From NCBI GenBank assembly GCA_964551475.1, contig CAZKCI010000100.1, forward strand, positions 1-22,868: a stretch of DNA of 22,868 nt, given 5' to 3'. Origin of the DNA: CAZKCI01 sp964551475. Lineage in GTDB: Bacteria > Auribacterota > Erginobacteria > Erginobacterales > CAZKCI01. The notes under the pieces are model-generated. The model was not told where the DNA came from. It worked only from the letters and a program-made list of their open reading frames with translations, and ran no database searches. This document shows positions 12,782-19,457 of this stretch, in pieces. The translations under genes were made by a program, and so were the position numbers. Numbering within the stretch: position 1 is the stretch's first letter; the number at the start of each line of letters is the position of its first letter.

Positions 12782-15207
12782 TAGGACTTACCGCTGATCG
12801 GCTGGTCGCCGGCGGATCCGAAGTAGAAGCTGGTCAGGCCGTAGATGAGCCAGCGCCCCTGCCCGGGACGGTACAGGGCCCGCTCGGCCGTCGCGTCGCC
12901 GTCATAATTGAAAGCGAAGGGGATGTCGTCGGCCTGGCCGAAGACAACGTAGGGGACCCCGCGGACATACCAGCGGCCGAATGACGGCCGAAAGACCGAC
13001 AGCTCCGTGGTGCCGTCGCCGTTGTAATCGCCGGGCACCGGGAGGTCGTAGGTCTGCCCGTAGTACAGCAGCGTCAGGTGGCGGATGTACCAGCCGGCGC
13101 CCCCGGGAAAGGGACGGAAGAGAGCGGGATCGGCCGTCCCGTCGCCGTTGTAATCCCCCGGGATGGGCAGATCGGTATACAGCCCGTAATAAAACGTGGT
13201 CTGCCCCCGGATGAACCACTTCCCGATCGAGGGGCGATAGAGCGCGGTGTCGGTGCGGAAATCCCCGTCATAATCGGCCGGGGCCGGGATGTCTCCGTTC
13301 TGGCCGTAGTAGTGATTTGCTCCGTTGCTGAGCCCGCGCATCGACCATTTGCCGGATGACGGCCTCCAGATGGCGTAGTCGGCGCTCCCATCGCCGCCGT
13401 AATCCCCCGACACCGGGATGTCGCCCGTCATGCCGTAGTAGACCAGGCTCAGGTCGCGGATCCGGAAGGTCCCGTCGTCGCCGCGCCAGAGGCCGCAATC
13501 GGCCGTTCCGTCCCCGTCATAATCGGCCGCGTCGATGACCAGGTGCCGGGGGGTCGGAGCGGGGCTTGGCGTGGGCAGGGACGCGGACGTAGCGGAGGGA
13601 GACGGGGCGGGGGAGGGCGCGGTTGTCGGCGTCGGGGGGATGGCCGTGGGCGTCGGGGGAATCGCTGTCGGCGACGGGAGAGGGAGAGTCGGAGAGGGCA
13701 GGGGGGCCGTCGGCGACGGCCCCGTCTGGGAGACGGCGAAGGGAGCGGTGGTGTCGTAGGAGCCCGTCTCCGCTGCGGGGACGGGCTGCACGCGGAAATA
13801 GACCGCGGGAGCTCCGCCGGGGAGATCGGAGAGCGAGTTCCAGGTGAAGGCATGGGGATAGCCCCCGATGCCGGTCAGGTAGGGGGCGCTCTCACCGCCG
13901 GCCGCGGCGGCGGAGATCCAGTTCGCTCCGTCGGTGCTGAAGGTGAATTCGGCGTCGGGGCAGGTCTCGGCGTTCCAGTGGAAGAGGCGGTAGTCGATGG
14001 CGACGTTGCCGCTGGAGGGGCTGGCCGGCGTATCCGCCTCGGCGGACATCGGCCCCTTCACGATGGCGGCGCCGGTGTTGTAATGTTGACTCTCCGATCT
14101 CCCGGCCCGGGTGATGAAATAGCTTTCACCTAGTCGAACGGCGTCCAAACCGTAATTTCTCTGGTAATTCCAAACAGTGATATCGCTGGTCCAGTCGTTT
14201 GCATCGCCGATGGTATTGATGGGCTGCTCCCGGCTGATCCAGTCGAAGCCGTTGGTGGAATAGTAGGACTGGATCGAGGGGTTGGTCGTGTAGCGGTCCA
14301 CCCAGAGCAGGAAACCCCGCCTCTCGCCGTTTTCGTATACCTCTTCAATCGAATCCACATAGAGGCTTGACGATGCGAGGCCGCCCGTGAAAGTGAGCAA
14401 GTGGCTGACTTCAGACGGGGCGTCGGTCCACGCGTCCCACTGGCCCTGGCACTGGCTGTCCCAGGCGTAGAGCTTCCAGTCGAGCCCGTTGCTGGAGATA
14501 TACATCTCAAAAAAACCAGATCCCCCGCCGGTATCGATGGTGCTCGCCCCCGAATAAAAAATATAGCGGTTGTTCATCGGATTGCTGATGTCCAGCGTCG
14601 TCGAACCGGTCGGTCGGTAGAGGACATCCGGCTTGATCATTATCCGGGTGGTCGGAGTCCAATCGTACTGTTTATAGGTGGGGGGGCAATAATCGGGTTC
14701 GAGGGCCGCTTCCCAATGTCTCCCGTCAGTGGATTCGGCATAACGGAAGTCGAAAAAATACCCGGAGTGGCAGTACCACATTTTGAATTTGACATTCTGG
14801 CTCTGGTCGGCCCAATAAACGTCGGTCGCGGGGAAGCAGTCGGGATCGCAGGCGAGAGTGTGATGAGACACCGACCAGGCCCGCGGCATGTTAATCGTCT
14901 CCGTCTCGGTGCCCGCAGACCAGTTCCTGCCGTCGGATGAGTAGGCGAAGCGATAATCGGCGGGCGACACTTCTTCCGCTTCATAGGAGAGGATCGAGAC
15001 AAAGCGCGAACCATCCCAGGCCGCCCGAGATTCATAGAGGCGGCTCTCATAATCCCATCCCTTCAAGGCCGGGTCGGTCCCCGGGTTCCAGTCGGTGTAG
15101 GAGAAGTCGGTCCAGGCCGGCTGGCCGGCGGCGGGGCCGGCGGCGAAGAGGACGCCCAGGACCAGGGGAAGCGAGCGGGTAAAGCCGCGGATGATTGTCA
15201 GCGACAT
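12778..15207 (-). CDS. Secreted Asp-box protein with Pro/Thr linker and six FG-GAP-like repeats
   Basis: An 809-residue protein starting at ATG 15207, with GGGAG 7 nt upstream; a TTG 13 codons earlier lacks this. Signal peptide MSLTIIRGFTRSLPLVLGVLFAAGPAAG. The N-terminal domain (about 30-485) has at least five Asp-box-like motifs (SSDGRNW, STDGRHW, SSNGLDW, STNGFDW, STDGANW), suggesting a beta-propeller like that of sialidases or GH43-type proteins; no catalytic set was identified. Residues about 490-554 are a linker of PSPT/PPTPT units. Six repeats follow (about 557-805) of the form DYNGDGTADxALFRPxxGxWxIRxLTxxYYGxxxDLPVPG. It shares its plan with the 990-residue protein 29 bp downstream; a common transcript is likely. 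DNA at about 14080-14800 is more A+T-rich than the repeat-coding part. Role at the cell surface or outside it is inferred. Confidence 0.85.
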   Translation of the reverse strand: MSLTIIRGFTRSLPLVLGVLFAAGPAAGQPAWTDFSYTDWNPGTDPALKGWDYESRLYESRAAWDGSRFVSILSYEAEEVSPADYRFAYSSDGRNWSAGTETETINMPRAWSVSHHTLACDPDCFPATDVYWADQSQNVKFKMWYCHSGYFFDFRYAESTDGRHWEAALEPDYCPPTYKQYDWTPTTRIMIKPDVLYRPTGSTTLDISNPMNNRYIFYSGASTIDTGGGSGFFEMYISSNGLDWKLYAWDSQCQGQWDAWTDAPSEVSHLLTFTGGLASSSLYVDSIEEVYENGERRGFLLWVDRYTTNPSIQSYYSTNGFDWISREQPINTIGDANDWTSDITVWNYQRNYGLDAVRLGESYFITRAGRSESQHYNTGAAIVKGPMSAEADTPASPSSGNVAIDYRLFHWNAETCPDAEFTFSTDGANWISAAAAGGESAPYLTGIGGYPHAFTWNSLSDLPGGAPAVYFRVQPVPAAETGSYDTTAPFAVSQTGPSPTAPLPSPTLPLPSPTAIPPTPTAIPPTPTTAPSPAPSPSATSASLPTPSPAPTPRHLVIDAADYDGDGTADCGLWRGDDGTFRIRDLSLVYYGMTGDIPVSGDYGGDGSADYAIWRPSSGKWSMRGLSNGANHYYGQNGDIPAPADYDGDFRTDTALYRPSIGKWFIRGQTTFYYGLYTDLPIPGDYNGDGTADPALFRPFPGGAGWYIRHLTLLYYGQTYDLPVPGDYNGDGTTELSVFRPSFGRWYVRGVPYVVFGQADDIPFAFNYDGDATAERALYRPGQGRWLIYGLTSFYFGSAGDQPISGKSY

Positions 15208-15265
15208 GGTAAGCTCCCGTGTAGAGTGGGTAGTGGGTGGGGTCAATGCGTACTCAAACGTTCAT

Positions 15266-15294
15266 AATATATCTTTTATACGCGCGCCAGTCAA
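15266..15294 (-). promoter_or_regulatory. Sigma-70-type promoter for the secreted repeat-protein genes
   Basis: On the minus strand TTGACT (15294-15289) is followed after exactly 17 nt by TATATT (15271-15266). Transcription would start near 15259, about 50 nt before ATG 15207. It is the only clear promoter upstream of the two secreted repeat proteins. Confidence 0.72.
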
Positions 15295-15403
15295 ATATCT
15301 GAAGATCGGAATCACGGGAGGCGAAGATCTCCTTGAATCGACACGTATGTATGCCCGGCTGCCCAGAACCAATCTGGCGAACCGCGCCGCGGCCGCGGGG
15401 CGA

Positions 15404-15432
15404 TTGACAGGGGGCGGGAGAAAGGATATATT
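15404..15432 (+). promoter_or_regulatory. Near-consensus sigma-70 promoter for grpE-dnaJ-rsmE
   Basis: A perfect TTGACA (15404-15409), a 17-nt spacer and TATATT (15427-15432). Transcription would start near 15439, about 29 nt before the grpE ATG. No CIRCE operator (HrcA site) or sigma-32-type element was seen nearby. Confidence 0.82.
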
Positions 15433-15467
15433 CAACGGCTGAGAAAAAAGCGCGATCACGAATAGAC

Positions 15468-16091
15468 ATGACCGGAAAGCACAAACACGATAGGAATGCG
15501 GCCGAGGAGCAACCGCCCGTGAATCCCCCGACGGTTTCTCCCGGCGCCTCGGCGGCCGAGCTCAAAGGCGAATCCAAGCCGGCGGCGAAGGTCGAGATCG
15601 AGCGGGCGGAGTTTGACCGCCTGCAGGCGCAGGAACTCCTGGCGGCGGAGTACAAGGACAAGTACCTCCGCGGCCTGGCCGAGGGGGAGAACTTCCGGAA
15701 AAGGCTGGAGAAGGACAAGAAGGACTTTCTCGAGTATGCCGTTCAGGACCTGATCGGTGAACTTCTCCCCGTCCTGGACAATTTCGAGCGGGCGCTCGCC
15801 GCCGCGCCCAAGACCGGGCAGGACCCCTATGGTCAGGGGGTGGAGATGATCTACAAGCAACTCACGGAGGCCCTGGCGAAGGAAGGCCTCCATCGGATCG
15901 AGGCCAAGGGGCGGACATTCGACCCTCTCATCCACGAGGCGGTGGCGGAGGAAGCGACGAGCGCGGTTCCCGATGGCGCGATCGTCGAAGAGCTCCAGAA
16001 AGGCTACCAGCTCAAGGGCCGCCTCCTCCGGCCGGCCGCGGTCAAGGTTGCCCGCGCCCCCGCTGTTTCGAAGACCGAGACCAGGCCATAA
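15468..16091 (+). CDS. grpE: GrpE, nucleotide exchange factor for DnaK
   Basis: A 207-residue cytoplasmic protein that releases ADP from DnaK and so works with DnaJ in the Hsp70 cycle. The first 40 residues are a low-complexity tail. A long charged helix follows (about 42-95, ending YLRGLAEGENFRKRLEKDK), which forms the GrpE dimer coiled coil. Then comes DLIGELLPVLDNFERAL (about 94-110) and the C-terminal beta domain with the signature GRTFDPLIHEAV and LQKGYQLKGRLLRPAAVKV. Length and order match the family. No strong ribosome site precedes ATG 15468. It is the first gene behind the promoter at 15404; dnaJ follows after 156 bp. dnaK is not in the window. Confidence 0.97.
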   Translation: MTGKHKHDRNAAEEQPPVNPPTVSPGASAAELKGESKPAAKVEIERAEFDRLQAQELLAAEYKDKYLRGLAEGENFRKRLEKDKKDFLEYAVQDLIGELLPVLDNFERALAAAPKTGQDPYGQGVEMIYKQLTEALAKEGLHRIEAKGRTFDPLIHEAVAEEATSAVPDGAIVEELQKGYQLKGRLLRPAAVKVARAPAVSKTETRP

Positions 16092-16124
16092 CCGGCTTCA
16101 ATGGCTTGGCTAATGAAAGCCGCG

Positions 16125-16144
16125 CCTGCCTGCCGGCAGGCAGG
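16125..16144. repeat. Perfect 20-bp palindrome between grpE and dnaJ
   Basis: CCTGCCTGCCGGCAGGCAGG is its own reverse complement. It lies 33 bp after the grpE stop and 103 bp before the dnaJ ATG. It may be a short dispersed element or a processing or attenuation hairpin. A smaller hairpin, CGAGG/CCTCG at 16218-16233, lies 14 nt before the dnaJ ATG. Confidence 0.6.
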
Positions 16145-16247
16145 GATTCCGCGGATTATTCGATAGCTATAACCTGTAATCCATAATCCTCCGTGCTCAC
16201 CCCATCTTTCCCCGTTCCGAGGTAACAGCCTCGCTCGCGTTCATACG

Positions 16248-17393
16248 ATGATTCGCAGGGACTATTACGAGATTCTCGAGGTCTCCCGGGACGCCGATCC
16301 CGAGGAGATCAAGAAAGCCTACCGCCGCCAGGCGCTCCAGCATCACCCCGACCGGAACGGAGGGGCCGAGGCTTCCTCGGAGCGATTCAAGGAGATCTCC
16401 GAGGCTTACGAGATCCTCTCCGACCCGGACCAGCGGGCGATCTATGACCGCTACGGTCACGACGGATTGAGGAGCCGCGGTCCCGCCTTTCACGACCCCT
16501 TCGAGCTCTTCCGGGAGCTGTTCGGGGGCGGGATGGGGGGATCGATCTTCGAGGACTTCTTCGGCTTCGGGCAGGGTGAGCGCGCGAGCAGCCCGCGGGG
16601 CGCGGACATCGACTATGCCATCGAGATCGATCTCGAGGAGGCCGCGGCGGGGACGGAGCGGGAGATCGAGATCGACCGCCAGGAGCCCTGCGCCCGCTGC
16701 GCGGGGAAGGGCGAGGAGCCGGGGACGGGCAAGAGGCGCTGTCCCCGCTGCGCCGGCACGGGTCAGGTCCAGGTGACCCAGCGGACCTTTTTCGGGGTCT
16801 TCACCACGGCGGCCCCCTGCGCCGCCTGCCGGGGAGAGGGGGCGATTCTGGAGAAGCCCTGCCGGGACTGCCAGGGGAGGGGGACGCGGGAGAACAAGAG
16901 CTCCCTCGCCGTGAAGATTCCGGCGGGCGTGGACCACGGATCGATCCTGCGCAAGCGGGGGGCCGGCCAGGCCGGTCCGCGCGGCGCGCCCGCCGGAGAC
17001 CTGAACATCTACATCCGCGTTCGCCCCCATGCCTTCTTCCACCGCGAGGGGAACGATGTCCTCTGCGAGCTGCCGATCGGCTTTCCCCTGGCCGCATTGG
17101 GGGGGGAGGCCGTCGTGCCGACCGTTCTCGGCGAAACCCGGACAACCGTGAACCCCGGGACTCAGTCGGGGACGACGGTCCGGCTCAAGGGCCAGGGTTT
17201 TCCCCGGCTCCACGGTTCCGGCCGCGGAGACCAGCACGTTCGCCTGGTTGTTGAAGTCCCGGTCCGTCTCTCGGGGGAGCAGAAGGAGATGCTCCGCCGT
17301 TTCCAGGAAAGCTTGAGTTCGAAGAACAGTTCCCGGGATGAGGATTGGCTGAAGAAGCTGAAGCACAAGATTTTTCCGGAGGGAAAATATTGA
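16248..17393 (+). CDS. dnaJ: DnaJ, Hsp40 co-chaperone
   Basis: A 381-residue type I DnaJ that stimulates DnaK ATPase and delivers substrates. The J-domain covers residues 1-70, with the catalytic HPD at 33-35. A Gly/Phe-rich segment follows (FGGGMGGSIFEDFFGFGQG, about 92-110). The zinc-binding domain has four CxxC pairs (C148/C151, C165/C168, C191/C194, C205/C208), each followed by a G-x-G or equivalent. The C-terminal substrate-binding domains are complete (AGDLNIYIRVRPHAFFHREGNDV, LKGQGFPRL, GDQHVRLVVEVP). All key residues are present and the length is normal. No strong ribosome site is seen before ATG 16248. The stop overlaps the start of rsmE by one base (TGATG), indicating coupled translation. 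Confidence 0.97.
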   Translation: MIRRDYYEILEVSRDADPEEIKKAYRRQALQHHPDRNGGAEASSERFKEISEAYEILSDPDQRAIYDRYGHDGLRSRGPAFHDPFELFRELFGGGMGGSIFEDFFGFGQGERASSPRGADIDYAIEIDLEEAAAGTEREIEIDRQEPCARCAGKGEEPGTGKRRCPRCAGTGQVQVTQRTFFGVFTTAAPCAACRGEGAILEKPCRDCQGRGTRENKSSLAVKIPAGVDHGSILRKRGAGQAGPRGAPAGDLNIYIRVRPHAFFHREGNDVLCELPIGFPLAALGGEAVVPTVLGETRTTVNPGTQSGTTVRLKGQGFPRLHGSGRGDQHVRLVVEVPVRLSGEQKEMLRRFQESLSSKNSSRDEDWLKKLKHKIFPEGKY

Positions 17394-18130
17394 TGAGGAG
17401 ATTCCTTCTCCCCCCGGGCGGCCTGCAAGGCCGGCGGGTGATCTTCGAAGGCAAGGATGCCCATTACATTGAGCGGGTCCTGCGTCTGCGCCGGGGGGAG
17501 GAGATCATCGTCTTCAGCGGGGAGGGGACCGAATATACGGCGACGATCGGGATCCTCTCCCCCCGCCGGGTGGAGGCGATCGTCACCGCCGTCGCCCGGC
17601 CCGCCGCCTCCCGTTCCTTCCGCCTGGCACTGGCCCAGGCTTTCCTCAAGGGGCGCGACTTCGAGGCGGCAATCCGCCAATCCACGGAGATCGGCCTCTC
17701 CGACATCTATCCCCTGGTCTCCTCCCGCTGCGTGGGAGAACTCAAACGCTGGGAAAAGAAGGAACAGAGGATCGCCTCCATCATCGCCGACGCCTGCCGT
17801 CAGAGCGGTCAGAGCGTCCTGCCTCTGCTCCATCCCCCGCTCTCCTGGAACAACCTCCTCTCCCTGGCGGCGGAGTTCGACCTTTGCCTGCTTCCCTGGG
17901 AAGGCGAGAGGGAGAAGAGCCTGAAAGCGGCGCTCGGCGCCGTCGGCGGCTCGCCGCCTCCCCGAGGCATACTGGCGGCGATCGGCCCCGAGGGCGGTTT
18001 CACCGCCGAGGAGGCGGCCGGGGCGCGCGCCGCCGGTTTCGTTCCCGTCCGCCTCGGCCCCAGCATTCTCCGCGCCATGACGGCGTCTCCGGCGACGCTG
18101 GCGATGATTCATTATCATTTCCAGGCTTAG
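17393..18130 (+). CDS. rsmE: RsmE, 16S rRNA (uracil-1498-N3) methyltransferase
   Basis: A 245-residue SPOUT-class enzyme that uses S-adenosylmethionine to methylate U1498 of 16S rRNA in the assembled 30S subunit. The N-terminal PUA-like domain has RRFLLPP and HYIERVLRLRRGEEIIVFSGEG (24-45). Then come ALAQAFLKGRDFEAAIRQSTEIG and the knot region with AAIGPEGGFTAEE, a clear family signature. The last motif is LGPSILRAMTAS, where most members have LGxRILRTETA, so three usually conserved residues differ. ATG 17393 overlaps the dnaJ stop, and GGAGG lies 10 nt upstream; a longer reading from 17345 inside dnaJ is not supported. grpE-dnaJ-rsmE order is common in bacteria (often with prmA). The family assignment is secure; full activity is likely but the variant motif is odd. 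Confidence 0.92.
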   Translation: MRRFLLPPGGLQGRRVIFEGKDAHYIERVLRLRRGEEIIVFSGEGTEYTATIGILSPRRVEAIVTAVARPAASRSFRLALAQAFLKGRDFEAAIRQSTEIGLSDIYPLVSSRCVGELKRWEKKEQRIASIIADACRQSGQSVLPLLHPPLSWNNLLSLAAEFDLCLLPWEGEREKSLKAALGAVGGSPPPRGILAAIGPEGGFTAEEAAGARAAGFVPVRLGPSILRAMTASPATLAMIHYHFQA

Positions 18131-18149
18131 CTTCCTGTCCTATAAGACC

Positions 18150-18171
18150 TATAGGTCCTCTAGGACCTATA
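18150..18171. terminator. Small inverted repeat after rsmE, possible terminator
   Basis: TATAGGTCC (18150-18158) and GGACCTATA (18163-18171) flank a TCTA loop. A partial extra copy (TATAAGACC) precedes it. It lies 20 bp after the rsmE stop and just before the putative promoter of the next gene. No T-run follows, so terminator function is tentative and a dispersed repeat is equally possible. Confidence 0.4.
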
Positions 18172-18176
18172 ATGGC

Positions 18177-18205
18177 TTGCGCGCGGGGCGACCACGGACT
18201 ATATT
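18177..18205 (+). promoter_or_regulatory. Putative promoter for the NIF3-like gene
   Basis: TTGCGC (18177-18182), a 17-nt spacer and TATATT (18200-18205). The -35 matches consensus at only three of six bases, but the -10 is the same TATATT as in the two stronger promoters at 15266 and 15427. Start would be near 18212, about 18 nt before the ATG. Confidence 0.5.
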
Positions 18206-18229
18206 TCGCCCATAGCAAGAGGGGGCATC

Positions 18230-19186
18230 ATGAAACTCGGCGAACTTTTCCAGTCTATTGTCGACATCGGCATCGCGGCCGACCCGCGGGGGAAGGACGG
18301 CGTCCGCCGGGAACTCGAGCGGCTGGAGAAGTCTTTCTCCGATCTTCCGGAGAGCCGCCGGGGATCCTTCGACCGGGACCGCCTGACCAACCCCTACGCC
18401 GACAGCCGGCTGCTCTGCGGAGACGCGGAGGCGGAGGTCTCGGCGCTGATGGTGGGCGTCGACATCGAGGTGGGCGAGGTGGTTTTGGCCGACCGCCTGC
18501 GCGAGCGGGGGCGGCGGATCGACTGTCTCGTCGCCCATCACCCCGAAGGGAAAGCCCTGGCCGGTTTCTACCACGTCATCTCCATGCAGGCCGACATCCT
18601 CCATGCCGCCGGCGTCCCGATCAATGTGGCCGAGGCCCTCCTGGACGACCGGCTGACCGAGGTGGAGCGCAAGTCGATGCCGGTCAACTTCACACGGGCG
18701 GTGGACGCGGCCCGCCTCCTCGACTTTCCCTTCCTCTGCGCCCACACGCCGGCCGACAACTGCGTGGCCGGTTTCCTGGAAAAGCTCTTCGCCGAGAAAT
18801 CCCCGGAGACGATCGGGGACATCCTCGCTCTGCTCCGGGAGATACCCGAATACCGGGACGCGGCGCGCAACAACGCCCCGCCCCGGGTGGTGGCCGGGAA
18901 AGAGTCCAGCCGGGCGGGCAAGATCTTCGTGGACATGACCGGAGGGGTGGAGCCGCCCAAGGAGGCGCTCACGAGCCTCGCCCAGGCGGGAGTGGGCGTC
19001 CTGGTGGGCATGCACGCCAGCCTCGACCACATCCAGAAGGCGAAGGAGCTGAACCTGAACCTGGTCGTGGCCGGTCACATCTCCAGCGACACGCTGGGGC
19101 TCAACCTCCTCCTCGACCGCCTGCGCGAACGAGGCGCCTTCGACGTCATCCCCTGCTCCGGCTTCTTCCGCGTCGAGCGTTCCTGA
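18230..19186 (+). CDS. NIF3-like (DUF34) putative metal-binding protein
   Basis: A 318-residue soluble protein resembling bacterial and archaeal proteins annotated NGG1p-interacting factor NIF3. The start MKLGELFQSIVDIGIAADPR and the segment LVAHHPEGKAL (about 102-112) are typical of this branch. Candidate metal ligands are the His pair at about 104-105 and the His residues in CAHTPADN, GMHASLDH and AGHISSDTLGLN. The C-terminus, DVIPCSGFFRVER, is also conserved in the branch. NIF3/DUF34 proteins bind two metal ions, and their reaction is not settled; some are linked to GTP cyclohydrolase or metal homeostasis. AGAGGGGG lies just before ATG 18230. It appears to have its own promoter and stands 99 bp after rsmE, so it may be a single-gene unit. 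Confidence 0.82.
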   Translation: MKLGELFQSIVDIGIAADPRGKDGVRRELERLEKSFSDLPESRRGSFDRDRLTNPYADSRLLCGDAEAEVSALMVGVDIEVGEVVLADRLRERGRRIDCLVAHHPEGKALAGFYHVISMQADILHAAGVPINVAEALLDDRLTEVERKSMPVNFTRAVDAARLLDFPFLCAHTPADNCVAGFLEKLFAEKSPETIGDILALLREIPEYRDAARNNAPPRVVAGKESSRAGKIFVDMTGGVEPPKEALTSLAQAGVGVLVGMHASLDHIQKAKELNLNLVVAGHISSDTLGLNLLLDRLRERGAFDVIPCSGFFRVERS

Positions 19187-19296
19187 AAAGGATCATCGTT
19201 TCCGCCATTCCGTTCCCGGTCCCGTCCCCGGTCGCCCGAGCGACGTTGACTATCGTATTGTTCGCCGATTGCTGTCACCGATCATCGGTATATTTG

Positions 19297-19394
19297 GGTA
19301 GCTGCGGGCTGGAGCCCGCGTTCTCAGCCGCCGGTTGGTAGCCGCAGGCTTTAGCCTGCGTTTTCGTGTGCGCAGCCTAAAGGCTGCGGCTACC
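19297..19394. repeat. REP-like palindromic element, GTAGCC family, upstream of dnaG
   Basis: The complete element at 19337-19394 (58 bp) starts GGTAGCCGCAGGC and ends GGCTGCGGCTACC. It holds two inner hairpins, CGCAGGCT-TT-AGCCTGCG and CGCAGCC-TAAA-GGCTGCG. Just upstream, 19297-19336 is a diverged half element (GGTAGC then GCGGGCTGGAGCCCGC). The same family forms the block inside the GT4 gene at 2461-2643. The rest of the 271-bp gap (19187-19457) shows no gene and no convincing promoter. Confidence 0.87.
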
Positions 19395-19457
19395 TGGCCT
19401 CGCCACTGGCTATCCGTCGTATCACTTTCTGAGCTTATTAAAACCGGATAGACAACC

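Noticed and set aside
11369..12784. Long open frame on the plus strand opposite the 990-residue secreted protein
   Set aside because: The translation is Gly/Arg/Val-rich and low in complexity, as expected antisense to a G+C-rich gene; no recognisable motif, and the opposite strand has a signal peptide and clear repeats.
15207..15246. Upstream TTG start at 15246 for the 809-residue protein
   Set aside because: It adds a polar 13-residue extension before the signal peptide, while ATG 15207 has GGGAG at the right distance.
15433..15467. CIRCE (HrcA) operator before grpE
   Set aside because: No TTAGCACTC / GAGTGCTAA inverted repeat is present between the promoter and grpE.
19240..19296. Promoter for dnaG from TTGACT near 19246 or TATATT near 19290
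   Set aside because: No -35/-10 pair has an acceptable 16-18-nt spacer; the elements lie at 14 or more than 25 nt from each other.
17884..19341. 485-codon open frame across rsmE and the NIF3-like gene
   Set aside because: It crosses two well-supported genes in another frame and is Arg/Gly/Pro-rich without motifs.
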